This document shows, piece after piece, positions 32,643-41,792 of a stretch of 49,386 bases of DNA. Below the pieces are notes generated by a model. It made no database searches. It was not told where the DNA came from and was given only the letters and a program-made list of their open reading frames with translations. The position numbers and the translations under genes are program-made. The stretch comes from CALXCT01 sp964422185 (GTDB taxonomy: Bacteria > Bacillota > Clostridia > Oscillospirales > Oscillospiraceae): contig CAYRAG010000008.1 of the NCBI GenBank assembly GCA_964422185.1, positions 1-49,386 on the forward strand, written 5' to 3'. How positions within the stretch are numbered: position 1 is the stretch's first letter; every line of letters starts with the position of its first letter.

Positions 32643-32901
32643 GGTCTATGTCGCCGCGACCGCCGAGTTTGACGCCAGCGGACGGCTCAGGCCGACCAGC
32701 GTCACCTGGGAGAACGGGAGAAAATACATCATCGACAAAGTGACCGATGTGCGGCAGGCGGCGGCGATGAGGGCCGGCGGCCAGGGAGACCGGTACACGA
32801 TATGGATCGGCGGGCGCCAGAGCTACCTGTTTTTCGAGCGGTCGGCCAGCACTTCCGGGCCGAACATCGGCCGCTGGTTTGTGGAGCGCAGGGTCGGCTG
32901 A
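32623..32901 (+). CDS. 92-residue conserved-looking protein in repressor/protease operon
   Basis: TTG start at 32623, preceded by AGGTGGAGGA; the in-frame ATG at 32605 has no ribosome-binding site. The protein is beta-rich and basic at the end: NIKVYVAATAEFDASGRL, VTWENGRKYIIDKV, a GGQGDRYTIWIGG turn, and GPNIGRWFVERR. It is predicted to be a small barrel, with no signal peptide or membrane segment. I do not recognise a named family. The 20-base overlap with the metallopeptidase implies coupled expression and perhaps a role with DinB or the repressor. Confidence 0.75.
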   Translation: MDSPNIKVYVAATAEFDASGRLRPTSVTWENGRKYIIDKVTDVRQAAAMRAGGQGDRYTIWIGGRQSYLFFERSASTSGPNIGRWFVERRVG

Positions 32902-32974
32902 CCGGACGCGCCCCCGGAAATCCCGGAAAGGGTCACGAAAAACGACTACTCTATCATATGAGGAGGCAGACGGA

Positions 32975-34252
32975 TTGAGCGGACAAAAAAAGAGACACAC
33001 CCTGCTCATTCTGCTGATGACAGCGCTTCTCCTGCTGTCAGCCGGCGGCTGCGGCGGCGCGGACGCCGCGCCTGCGGAGAGTGCGCCCGGCACCTGGAGC
33101 CCGGCGCAGACGGAGGAGATCTCTCCCGCGGCGCCGGTTCCACAGGAGCCGGAGCGGACGGAGGATCCGGCGGCGGAGACGCCGGAGGCCCCGCCGGAGG
33201 TTCCGGCGCCGGAGACGCCGGAACAGACCCAGGCGCCGGAGACTCTGCCGGAGGGCTCCACCTTTGAGGTGCACTTCATCGATGTGGGGCAGGCGGACGC
33301 GGCCCTCGTCCGCTGCGACGGCGAGGCGATGCTGATTGACGGCGGCAACGCGGAGGACTCCAGCCTGATCTTCTCGTATCTGAAGAATCTGGGGCAGGAT
33401 CACCTGGACTATATTGTATGCACCCACGCCCATGAGGACCATGTGGGCGGCCTCGCCGGCGCGCTGAACTACGCCACGGCGGACGCCGCGCTGTGTCCGG
33501 TCACCTCCTACGACAGCAGGGCGTTTGAGAGTTTTGTGAAATATCTGGGCCGGCAGGGCGTGAGCATCACCGTCCCGGCGGCCGGGGACACTTTCTCCCT
33601 GGGGAGCGCGTCCGTCCAGGTGCTCGGGCCGGTCAGCGCCTCCGACGAGCCCAACAACACCTCCATCGTGCTGCGGATTGTCTACGGGGAGACCTCGTTC
33701 CTGTTCACCGGGGACGCGGAGCGGGAGGAGGAGCAGGAGATCCTGGACACGGGCCGCGAGCTGGCCAGCACGGTGCTGAAAGTGGGACACCACGGGAGCG
33801 ACACCTCCACCTCATACCCGTTCCTGCGGGAGATTATGCCGGCGTACGCCGTCATCTCGGTGGGCCAGGACAACTCCTACGGCCATCCCACGGAGGATAC
33901 GCTCAGCCGCCTGCGGGACGCCGGCGTGAAAGTGTACCGGACGGACATGCAGGGGGATGTGATCTGCACCAGCGACGGTGAGAGCGTCTCGTTCAGCGTG
34001 GAGCGCAACGCGGACGCGGATACCCTGTCCGGCGCCGGGGCGGGCGGACAGCAGGCGCCGGCCCCGTCTGCCCCCGGGGCCGCGGTGCCCGCCGGGACGA
34101 GCTATGTGCTCAACACGAACAGCCATAAGTTCCACTACCCCTCGTGCCCCAGCGTGGATGACATGAGCGCGAAGAACAAACAGTTCTTCACCGGCACCCG
34201 CGACGAGGTGATCGCCATGGGATACAGCCCCTGCGGACGCTGCAATCCGTAG
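32975..34252 (+). CDS. Secreted metallo-beta-lactamase-fold protein (ComEC MBL-like) with C-terminal Ada-like metal site
   Basis: 425 residues. An N-terminal hydrophobic signal (residues 8-25) ends at Cys26 in AGGC, a weak lipobox. Residues 27-95 are a Pro/Glu-rich linker. The MBL domain (about 97-340) has FIDVGQADAA, THAHEDH (ligands His151, His153, Asp155, His156), TGDAE and GHHGSD, as in the C-terminal domain of ComEC. After a second low-complexity linker, the last 40 residues (KFHYPSCPS to CGRCNP) resemble an Ada metal-binding motif. The TTG start follows AGGAGG by 8 bases. Extracellular hydrolase or nuclease; substrate unknown. Confidence 0.87.
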   Translation: MSGQKKRHTLLILLMTALLLLSAGGCGGADAAPAESAPGTWSPAQTEEISPAAPVPQEPERTEDPAAETPEAPPEVPAPETPEQTQAPETLPEGSTFEVHFIDVGQADAALVRCDGEAMLIDGGNAEDSSLIFSYLKNLGQDHLDYIVCTHAHEDHVGGLAGALNYATADAALCPVTSYDSRAFESFVKYLGRQGVSITVPAAGDTFSLGSASVQVLGPVSASDEPNNTSIVLRIVYGETSFLFTGDAEREEEQEILDTGRELASTVLKVGHHGSDTSTSYPFLREIMPAYAVISVGQDNSYGHPTEDTLSRLRDAGVKVYRTDMQGDVICTSDGESVSFSVERNADADTLSGAGAGGQQAPAPSAPGAAVPAGTSYVLNTNSHKFHYPSCPSVDDMSAKNKQFFTGTRDEVIAMGYSPCGRCNP

Positions 34253-34275
34253 CTTCAGGCGGTGAAAACAGCCCT

Positions 34276-34336
34276 TTCCGCCGGGCCGGAACCGGTCTCA
34301 GAACATGGGATCGGGGCCGTGCCCGGCGGAATTTTT
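34276..34336 (+). terminator. Terminator of the MBL lipoprotein gene
   Basis: TTCCGCCGGGC (34276-34286) pairs with GCCCGGCGGAA (34321-34331), followed by TTTTT. The 34-base loop can form a smaller inner stem. Confidence 0.8.
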
Positions 34337-34394
34337 CTGTCTAAAACAGACAGTTTTCCCGGAAAGAAGTTGGGAAACCTTAGGTAAAATTTAA

Positions 34395-34423
34395 TTTACA
34401 CAGGGCGTTTTTCGTGGTAGAAT
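34395..34423 (+). promoter_or_regulatory. Promoter of nifJ
   Basis: TTTACA (34395-34400), 17-base spacer, TAGAAT (34418-34423), in an AT-rich stretch. The leader to the GTG start is over 200 bases with A-rich runs and no recognised element. Confidence 0.7.
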
Positions 34424-34641
34424 ACAAACATCCTGAGCGGGATTCTCGGAAAAATCCGGGTCAAATACGAAGAATTTCACCCGGAAAACAGGCAAATATT
34501 TTCCAGAATATGGGAGAATTTGAGGCGAAAATCTGATGGATTCAGGGCGGAAAACGGTGTGAGGAAGGCCCGATTTTCCCCTGAAAAGGCCCTGTGCAGA
34601 CCCCGGAAATCAACCTGCAGAAATGCCAAGGAGGAGTCAAA

Positions 34642-37600
34642 GTGGAACGAAAACTGATCACCATGGACGGCAATACCGCCGCCGCGCATGTGGCCTACGC
34701 CTTTACTGAGGTAGCGGCCATCTACCCCATCACCCCCTCGTCCGTGATGGCGGAGCTCATGGATCAATGGAGTGCCGCCAACCGCAAGAACATCTTCGGA
34801 CAGACCGTGCGCATCGCCGAGATGCAGTCCGAGGCCGGCGCCGCGGGCGCGGTTCACGGCTCGCTGACCACCGGCGCCCTGACCACCACCTTTACCGCGT
34901 CTCAGGGACTGCTGCTGATGATCCCCAACATGTACAAGATCGCCGGCAGCCTGCTGCCCAATGTCATTCATGTGTCCGCCCGCGCGGTGGCGTCCCACGC
35001 CCTGTCCATCTTCGGGGATCACTCCGATGTCATGGCGTGCCGCTCCACCGGATACGCCATGCTGTGCTCCAACCACCCCCAGGAGTGCATGGATCTGGGC
35101 GCGGTGGCCCATCTGGCCGCCATCAAGGGCCACATGCCGTTTATCCACTTCTTTGACGGCTTCCGCACCTCCCACGAGATCCGGAAGATCGCGTCCTGGG
35201 ACTACAAGGATCTGGCCGACATGCTGGATCGGAAGGCGCTGGCGGAGTTCCGCGCCCGCGCGCTGAATCCCGACCACCCCGTGCTGCGCGGCTCGGCCCA
35301 GAACCCGGACATCTTCTTCCAGAACAAGGAGTGCGTCAACGAGTACTACAAGCGGCTTCCCGACATCGTCCAGAGCTGCATGGATCAGGTCAACGAGAAG
35401 ATCGGCAAGAACTACAAGCTGTTCAACTACTACGGCGCGCCGGACGCCGAGACGGTCATGGTGGCCATGGGCTCCATGTGCGACTGCGCCGAGGAGGTCT
35501 GCGACTACCTCAACGAGACCGGCCAGATGAAGGCAGGCCTGATCAAGGTCCGCCTGTTCCGCCCGTTTGCCACGGAGCGCTTCCTGGCCGCCATCCCCAA
35601 CACCTGCCGTTACATCGTGGCCATGGATCGCTGCAAGGAGGCCACCGCCATCGGCGAGCCGCTGTACATGGATGTCAGCGCCGCGGTGCACTATTCCGGC
35701 CGGAATATCCGCGTCGTGGGCGGCCGGTACGGCCTGGGCTCCAAGGACACCACCCCCGGCGGCGTGCTGGCGGCCTACCGCAACGCCTGCGAGATGGATC
35801 CCACCTATAACTTCACCATCAACATCACCGACGATGTGACCCACATGTCCCTGCCCATCACCGAGGAGCCGGATGTGTCCCCCGTGGGCACCGTGTGCTG
35901 CAAGTTCTGGGGCCTGGGCTCCGACGGCACCGTGGGCGCCAACAAGAACTCCATCAAGATTATCGGCGACCACACGAAGCTGCGCGTGCAGGCGTACTTC
36001 CAGTACGACTCCAAGAAGTCCGGCGGCGTGACCATCTCCCACCTGCGCTTCGGCCAGGATCACATCCGCTCCTCCTACTATGTGACCCGGGCGGACTTCG
36101 TGGCCTGCCACTTCCCCGCCTATCTGTCCCAGTACGACATCGTCCAGGAGATCAAGCCGGGCGGAACCCTGCTGATCAACTGCAACTTTGACATCGACCA
36201 CCTGGGCCGGGTGCTGCCCAATCCCGCCAAGAAGTATCTGGCGGAGAACCACATCAAGGTCTACACCTGCGACGCCATCGCCCTGGCCAGGGAGATCGGC
36301 CTGGGCAACCGCACCAACATGATTCTCCAGGCCGCGTTCTTCAAGCTGGCGAACATCATCCCCATCGACGACGCCGTGAAGTACATGAAGGAAGCCGTCG
36401 TGAAGACCTACGGCCACAAGGGCGATGACATCGTCGCCATGAACTGCGCCGCCGTGGACGCCGGCCTGAACTCCCTCAACGAGCTGGTCATCCCCGCCGA
36501 GTGGGCCAACTGCAGCGACGAGGTGGAGGCGCCCGCCGTCTACACCAAGCGGCAGGATCTGAAGAACTATGTGGAGAATGTTCTCATCCCGTCCAACAAG
36601 ATGAAGGGCGATACCATCCCCGTCTCCAAGCTGATGCCCGGCGTGGACGGCACGGTGCCGCAGGGCTCCGCCGCTTTCGAGAAGCGCGGCATCGCCGTGG
36701 AGGTTCCCGTGTGGATTCCCGAAAACTGCATCCAGTGCAACCTGTGCTCCTATGTGTGCCCCCACTCCGTCATCCGGCCCGTGGTGCTGGACAAGGCGGA
36801 GCGCGAGGAGGCGCCCGCGGAGCTGGTCACCGTCCCGATGCAGGGCAAGGGCTGCGAGAATTACCAGTTCGGCATCGTCGTCTCCCAGTACGACTGCACC
36901 AGCTGCGGCTCCTGCGTCAATGTGTGCCCGAAGAAAGCGCTGACCACCCAGCACTTCCTGACCCAGCGCGACAAGCAGGTGGCGTTTGACTACGCGGTCG
37001 CCCGCGTCCAGGACAAGCGGCTGCCGTTTGACCCGTTCACCGTCAAGGGCTCCCAGTTCCATCAGCCGCTGTTCGAGTTCTCCGGCGCCTGCGCCGGCTG
37101 CGGCGAGACGCCCTACGCCAAGCTGATCACCCAGCTGTTCGGCGATCATATGTACATCGCCAACGCCACCGGCTGCTCCTCCATCTGGGGCGGCAGCGCG
37201 CCGTCCACGCCCTATACCGTGAACAAGAAGGGCAAGGGCCCCGCCTGGGAGAACTCCCTGTTCGAGGACAACGCCGAGTTCGGCATGGGCATGGTTCTGG
37301 CGGTGAAGCAGCGCCGGGAGAAGGCCGTGGAGCTGGCCAAGGCCATGTGCGCCGCGGACTGCACGCAGTGCCCCTCCGAGATCCGCGACGCCGCCAAGAT
37401 CTGGCTGGAGGAGCGGGACGGAGACCGTTCCACCTGGGCCAGCAACGAGCTCATCCGCATGATCCGGATGGAGCTGGAGCAGGACAGCAGCTACGCGCCC
37501 CGGGACTACCCGCTGCTCAACGAGATGTACGAGATGCGCGATATGCTGGAGAAGAAGACGGTGTGGATCCTGGGCGGCGACGGCTGGGCCTATGACATCG

Positions 37601-38214
37601 GCTACGGCGGCCTGGATCATGTGCTGGCGTCCGGCGAGAATGTGAATGTCCTGGTCTTCGACACCGAGGTGTATTCCAACACCGGCGGCCAGGCCTCCAA
37701 GGCGACGCCCACCGGCGCGGTGGCGCAGTTCGCCGCGGCCGGCAAGTCTGTGCGCAAGAAAGATCTGGCCCAGATCGCCATGCAGTACGGCTATGTCTAT
37801 GTGGCGCAGGTGGCCATGGGCGCCGACTACCAGCAGACCATCCGCGCGCTGAAGGAGGCGGAGGCCTACAACGGCCCGTCCCTGGTCATCGCGTACTCCC
37901 CCTGCATCAACCACGGCATCAAGGCCGGCATGGGCAACTCCATGGCCGAGATGAGAAACGCCGTGAAAGCGGGCTACTGGCACCTGTTCCGCTTCAATCC
38001 CGACCTGGCCAGGGAGGGCAAGAACCCCTTCACCCTGGACAGCAAGAAGCCTTCCGCGGATTACCTGTCCTTTATCAAGGGCGAGGTGCGCTACTCCTCC
38101 CTGGAGCGCGCGTTCCCCGATCGCGCCAAGGCGCTGTTCAGCCAGGCGCAGGAAGAGGCGCAGAGCAAGTACGAGCACCTGGAGCGGCTGAACGCGCTCT
38201 ACTCTCAGGAGTAA
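34642..38214 (+). CDS. nifJ: Pyruvate:ferredoxin (flavodoxin) oxidoreductase
   Basis: 1190 residues, the single-chain form. It oxidises pyruvate plus CoA to acetyl-CoA and CO2 with reduction of ferredoxin in the cytosol. Domains in order: pyrimidine-binding (FTEVAAIYPITPSSVMAE), CoA-binding, gamma domain, a ferredoxin-type domain with CIQCNLCSYVCP and CTSCGSCVNVCP, then the TPP-binding part (GDGWAYDIGYGG, YSNTGGQASKATP) with cysteines near CAGCGETPY for the proximal cluster. The GTG at 34642 has AAGGAGG 7 bases upstream. Own promoter and terminator. It would supply reduced ferredoxin that AOR-type modules also use (inference). Confidence 0.97.
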   Translation: MERKLITMDGNTAAAHVAYAFTEVAAIYPITPSSVMAELMDQWSAANRKNIFGQTVRIAEMQSEAGAAGAVHGSLTTGALTTTFTASQGLLLMIPNMYKIAGSLLPNVIHVSARAVASHALSIFGDHSDVMACRSTGYAMLCSNHPQECMDLGAVAHLAAIKGHMPFIHFFDGFRTSHEIRKIASWDYKDLADMLDRKALAEFRARALNPDHPVLRGSAQNPDIFFQNKECVNEYYKRLPDIVQSCMDQVNEKIGKNYKLFNYYGAPDAETVMVAMGSMCDCAEEVCDYLNETGQMKAGLIKVRLFRPFATERFLAAIPNTCRYIVAMDRCKEATAIGEPLYMDVSAAVHYSGRNIRVVGGRYGLGSKDTTPGGVLAAYRNACEMDPTYNFTINITDDVTHMSLPITEEPDVSPVGTVCCKFWGLGSDGTVGANKNSIKIIGDHTKLRVQAYFQYDSKKSGGVTISHLRFGQDHIRSSYYVTRADFVACHFPAYLSQYDIVQEIKPGGTLLINCNFDIDHLGRVLPNPAKKYLAENHIKVYTCDAIALAREIGLGNRTNMILQAAFFKLANIIPIDDAVKYMKEAVVKTYGHKGDDIVAMNCAAVDAGLNSLNELVIPAEWANCSDEVEAPAVYTKRQDLKNYVENVLIPSNKMKGDTIPVSKLMPGVDGTVPQGSAAFEKRGIAVEVPVWIPENCIQCNLCSYVCPHSVIRPVVLDKAEREEAPAELVTVPMQGKGCENYQFGIVVSQYDCTSCGSCVNVCPKKALTTQHFLTQRDKQVAFDYAVARVQDKRLPFDPFTVKGSQFHQPLFEFSGACAGCGETPYAKLITQLFGDHMYIANATGCSSIWGGSAPSTPYTVNKKGKGPAWENSLFEDNAEFGMGMVLAVKQRREKAVELAKAMCAADCTQCPSEIRDAAKIWLEERDGDRSTWASNELIRMIRMELEQDSSYAPRDYPLLNEMYEMRDMLEKKTVWILGGDGWAYDIGYGGLDHVLASGENVNVLVFDTEVYSNTGGQASKATPTGAVAQFAAAGKSVRKKDLAQIAMQYGYVYVAQVAMGADYQQTIRALKEAEAYNGPSLVIAYSPCINHGIKAGMGNSMAEMRNAVKAGYWHLFRFNPDLAREGKNPFTLDSKKPSADYLSFIKGEVRYSSLERAFPDRAKALFSQAQEEAQSKYEHLERLNALYSQE

Positions 38215-38260
38215 GAGCCCGCGTGCGGTGAGCGCGCCGTGTGTGCCCCGTTTTGGAAAG

Positions 38261-38298
38261 AAAAATCCGCCGATCCTCCGTGGATCGGCGGATTTTTT
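38261..38298. terminator. Terminator of nifJ
   Basis: AAAAATCCGCCGATCC (38261-38276) pairs with GGATCGGCGGATTTTT (38282-38297), loop TCCGT, followed by a further T. Confidence 0.92.
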
Positions 38299-38356
38299 GC
38301 ACTTTTTGCCGCCCGGGCGGACGGCGGGGGAGGGCGATCCGGCTTTCGAATGGTTC

Positions 38357-38385
38357 TTGACAATGTTTACGAAAATCTTTACAAT
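38357..38385 (+). promoter_or_regulatory. Promoter of rny
   Basis: TTGACA (38357-38362), 17-base spacer, TACAAT (38380-38385). It implies a leader of about 120 bases. Confidence 0.85.
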
Positions 38386-38439
38386 ATGTGAGGATTATTT
38401 TGGAAAGCCGTTGGGGAAAGGTTTTTCAATCTCATTCAT

Positions 38440-38456
38440 CGGGGGCAAAGCCCCCG
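38440..38456 (+). promoter_or_regulatory. Hairpin in rny leader
   Basis: CGGGGGC-AAA-GCCCCCG, a perfect 7-bp stem with a 3-base loop, about 48 bases after the expected start of transcription. TTCTTGTG follows, not a true T-run. Possibly an mRNA stability or autoregulation element. Confidence 0.5.
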
Positions 38457-38514
38457 TTCTTGTGCTTAAAAGTTGGAAACATCCTGTGATAATGGAGGTG
38501 TGTAGAACAGAATC

Positions 38515-40062
38515 ATGATCCAAAGTGTAATTATCGGCGTAATCTGCCTGGTCGTCGGTCTGGTGATTGGAGTGCCGGTGGGCATCCAGCACCGGAAGAA
38601 CGCGGCGGAGCGAGAGATCGGCAGCGCCGAGGAGGAGGCCAAGCGGATTATCAACGACGCGATTAAAAGCGCCGAGAACAAGAAACGCGAGGCTCTGGTA
38701 GAGGCCAAGGAGGAGATCCTCGCGGCCCGGAATGAACACGAAAAGGAAGTCAAGGAGCGCCGTGCGGAACTGCAGAAGCAGGAGCGCCGTCTGCAGCAGA
38801 AAGAGGAAAACCTGGACCGCAAGAACGAGAACATGGAGAAGAAAGAGGAAGTTCTGGCGGCCAGGATGACGGAGCTGGACGAGCAGCGCGAAGAGGTAGA
38901 GACCATCAAGAAGAGCCAGGTGGAGGTCCTGGAGCGGATCTCCGGCTTTACGGTGGATGAGGCGAAAGAGTACCTGATCAGCAACCTGGAGGCGGAAGTG
39001 ACCCACGAGTCCGCCATGAAAGTCCGGGAGGTGGAGGCCCGCTTCAAGGAGGAGGCGGACACCCTGGCCCGTGAGATTATTTCCCTGGCCATCCAGCGCT
39101 GCGCGGCAGACCATGTGGCGGAGGCCACCGTGTCGGTGGTGCCCCTGCCCAATGATGAGATGAAGGGAAGGATCATCGGCCGGGAGGGGCGGAACATCCG
39201 CACCCTGGAGACGCTGACCGGCGTCGATCTGATTATCGACGACACGCCGGAGGCCATTACGGTCTCCTGCTTTGACCCCGTCCGCCGGGAGATCGCCCGG
39301 ATCGCCCTGGAGCGCCTGATCGCGGACGGCCGCATCCACCCCACCCGGATTGAGGAGATGGTGGAGAAAGCCAAACGGGAGGTGGACGCCACCATCAAGT
39401 CCGAGGGCGAGCGCGCCATCTTTGAGACGAATGTCCACGGGCTGCATCCGGAGCTGGTCAAGCTGCTGGGCCGGATGCGCTACCGCACCAGCTACGGCCA
39501 GAATGTCCTCAATCACTCCATTGAGGTCAGCCATGTGGCCGGCCTGCTGGCCGCCGAGATCGGCGCCAATGTGGCGGAGGCCAAGCGCGCCGGCCTGCTG
39601 CACGACCTGGGCAAGTCCATCGACCACGAGGTGGAGGGCTCCCATGTGGCCATCGGTGTGGAGCTGGCCCGGAAGTACAAGGAGAGCGAGGAGATCGTCC
39701 ACGCCATCGAGGCCCACCACAACGATGTGGAGCCCCATACGGTGGTCGCCTGTCTGGTGCAGGCCGCGGACGCCATTTCCGCCGCACGGCCCGGCGCCCG
39801 CAGGGAGAATCTGGAAAATTACATCAAGCGCCTGGAGAAACTGGAGGAACTCACATCATCTTTCCCCGGGGTGGAGAAATCCTACGCCATCCAGGCGGGG
39901 CGCGAAGTGCGCATCATGGTCAAGCCGGAGCTGATCAGCGAGGATCAGATGACCCTGCTTGCCCGGGATATCGCCAAGAAAATCGAGGACGAGATGGAGT
40001 ATCCCGGCCAGATCAAGGTTCACCTCATCCGGGAGACCAAGGCCATCGAGTACGCGAAATAA
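38515..40062 (+). CDS. rny: Ribonuclease Y
   Basis: 515 residues. One N-terminal transmembrane helix (residues 3-23) anchors it to the membrane. A long coiled coil (about 30-150, rich in Lys/Glu) is followed by a KH RNA-binding domain (GRIIGREGRNIRTLE) and the HD domain (NVLNHSIEVSHVAG, LLHDLGKSIDHE). It starts bulk mRNA decay and processes operon transcripts in Firmicutes. The ATG follows GGAGGTG with rather long spacing. Confidence 0.97.
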   Translation: MIQSVIIGVICLVVGLVIGVPVGIQHRKNAAEREIGSAEEEAKRIINDAIKSAENKKREALVEAKEEILAARNEHEKEVKERRAELQKQERRLQQKEENLDRKNENMEKKEEVLAARMTELDEQREEVETIKKSQVEVLERISGFTVDEAKEYLISNLEAEVTHESAMKVREVEARFKEEADTLAREIISLAIQRCAADHVAEATVSVVPLPNDEMKGRIIGREGRNIRTLETLTGVDLIIDDTPEAITVSCFDPVRREIARIALERLIADGRIHPTRIEEMVEKAKREVDATIKSEGERAIFETNVHGLHPELVKLLGRMRYRTSYGQNVLNHSIEVSHVAGLLAAEIGANVAEAKRAGLLHDLGKSIDHEVEGSHVAIGVELARKYKESEEIVHAIEAHHNDVEPHTVVACLVQAADAISAARPGARRENLENYIKRLEKLEELTSSFPGVEKSYAIQAGREVRIMVKPELISEDQMTLLARDIAKKIEDEMEYPGQIKVHLIRETKAIEYAK

Positions 40063-40078
40063 CACACAGAAGCGGCAG

Positions 40079-40114
40079 AAAGCCGGTTCCGGGACAGCCC
40101 GGAACCGGCTTTTT
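40079..40114 (+). terminator. Terminator of rny
   Basis: AAAGCCGGTTCCGGG (40079-40093) pairs perfectly with CCCGGAACCGGCTTT (40098-40112), loop ACAG, continuing as TTTTT. Confidence 0.93.
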
Positions 40115-40205
40115 CCAGCGCTGCGCACGGGGAAGCGCCGGTTCCCCGCCCGGGAAGGAGCGCGGCCCGGCGGGAGAAAGGTTTGGGGCTCCGGACAATT
40201 TTCAC

Positions 40206-40233
40206 TTCATTTTCCCGGAAAATGTGGTACAAT
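40206..40233 (+). promoter_or_regulatory. Promoter of pgi (extended -10)
   Basis: TTCATT (40206-40211), 16-base spacer, TACAAT (40228-40233) preceded by TG one base before, an extended -10 element compensating for a weak -35. Confidence 0.65.
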
Positions 40234-40334
40234 GGATGCGGTATCAGTTTGTGTTTTTTCACGGCAGGTTCCGGGCCGCTCGTGCGGCGGGGAACGGGAG
40301 ATCTCAAATTCTTTACAGGTTAGGAGGAACCCCC

Positions 40335-41666
40335 ATGTTAAAGCTTGATATGTCCAATCTCAGCGGATTCATCCCCCAGGACTATGTGACCTCCAGACAG
40401 GACGCCCTTGCGGACGCGCATCAGAAACTGCTGGACGGCAGCGGCGAGGGCGGCGAGTTTACCGGCTGGGTCCATCTGCCCCGGGACTACGACAAGGAGG
40501 AGTTCGCCCGCATCCAGGCGGCGGCGGAGAAGATCCGCCATGACTCCCAGGTGCTGGTGGTCATCGGAATCGGCGGCTCCTACCTGGGCGCCCGTGCGGT
40601 GATTGAGCTGCTCACCTCCCAGAATTACAACCTCTACCACAGCGGCGTGCAGATTCTGTTCACCGGCAACACGCTGTCCAACGACGCGATCCAGGAGACC
40701 ATCCGCCTGATCGGCAGCCGGGACTTCTCCATCAATGTGATTTCCAAGTCCGGCACGACCACCGAGCCGGCCGTGGCGTTCCGTGTGTTCCGCAACCTGC
40801 TGATTCAGCGCTACGGCAAGTCCGGCGCCAAGGGCCGCATCTACGCCACCACCGACAAGGCGAGAGGTGCGCTGAAAGGCCTGGCCGACGCGGAGGGGTA
40901 TGAGGAGTTCGTCGTGCCCGACGAGGTGGGCGGCCGCTACTCCGTGCTCACCGCGGTGGGGCTCCTGCCCATCGCCGTGGCGGGGATCAACATCGCCGAG
41001 CTGATGGAGGGCGCCCGCCAGGAGATGGGTGTGCTGAGCATGCCCGGTGTGGAAAACGCCGCCTGGCAGTATGCCGCAGCGCGGCACGCCCTGTACGAGA
41101 GCGGGAAGAGCGTAGAGCTGCTGGCCTGCTACGAGCCGTCGTTCCGGTTCTTCGCGGAGTGGTGGAAACAGCTCTACGGCGAGAGCGAGGGCAAGGACGG
41201 CAAGGGCCTGTTCCCCGCCTCGGTGGAGTTCACCGCCGATCTGCACTCCATGGGCCAGTACATCCAGCAGGGGGTCCGGCTGATGTTCGAGACGGTGGTC
41301 TGCTTCGAGAGATCCATGCACCGCGCCCTGACGGTGCCCCACGACGAGGACAATGTGGACGGGCTGAACTTCCTGTCCGGGGAGACCATGGACTTTGTCG
41401 CCGGCAAGGCGCTCAAGGGCGTTCTGCTGGCCCATGTGGACGGCGGCGTGCCCAATATCCTGGTCAAGCTGCCTGCCCGGACGGCGGAGGCCATCGGCCA
41501 GCTTATCTATTTCTTTGAGTACTCCTGCGGCCTGTCCGGCTATCTGCTGGGGGTGAACCCGTTCAACCAGCCCGGTGTGGAGGCCTACAAGAACAACATG
41601 TACGCCCTGCTGGGCAAGCCGGGCTACGAGGAGCGCCGCCGGGAGCTGGAGTCCCGCCTGAACTGA
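40335..41666 (+). CDS. pgi: Glucose-6-phosphate isomerase
   Basis: 443 residues, the short Firmicute form. It interconverts glucose-6-phosphate and fructose-6-phosphate in the cytosol. Two SIS subdomains; signatures include VVIGIGGSYLGARAV, ISKSGTTTEPAVAFR, ADLHSMGQYIQQG and NPFNQPGVEAYKNNM. The ATG at 40335 has AGGAGG 8 bases upstream; the longer frame covers the promoter and is excluded. Confidence 0.97.
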   Translation: MLKLDMSNLSGFIPQDYVTSRQDALADAHQKLLDGSGEGGEFTGWVHLPRDYDKEEFARIQAAAEKIRHDSQVLVVIGIGGSYLGARAVIELLTSQNYNLYHSGVQILFTGNTLSNDAIQETIRLIGSRDFSINVISKSGTTTEPAVAFRVFRNLLIQRYGKSGAKGRIYATTDKARGALKGLADAEGYEEFVVPDEVGGRYSVLTAVGLLPIAVAGINIAELMEGARQEMGVLSMPGVENAAWQYAAARHALYESGKSVELLACYEPSFRFFAEWWKQLYGESEGKDGKGLFPASVEFTADLHSMGQYIQQGVRLMFETVVCFERSMHRALTVPHDEDNVDGLNFLSGETMDFVAGKALKGVLLAHVDGGVPNILVKLPARTAEAIGQLIYFFEYSCGLSGYLLGVNPFNQPGVEAYKNNMYALLGKPGYEERRRELESRLN

Positions 41667-41711
41667 AGCGTGCGGGGCTGTCCCGCGGGGCCAGACCCGG
41701 TCAGATTCCGG

Positions 41712-41740
41712 TTGCAATGGCCATAGAAACATGATATGCT
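41712..41740 (+). promoter_or_regulatory. Promoter of the P-loop gene
   Basis: TTGCAA (41712-41717), 17-base spacer, TATGCT (41735-41740), about 50 bases before the gene. Confidence 0.55.
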
Positions 41741-41792
41741 TAAGCCACAAAAACCGGCGTGAGCCGGCGTACGAAAAAGGAGTGACAGACTT

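Noticed and set aside
34477..38178. A 1233-codon open frame antisense to nifJ
   Set aside because: It lies opposite a full-length PFOR gene with all motifs; low-complexity His/Gly/Leu composition is typical of the antisense of GC-rich codons.
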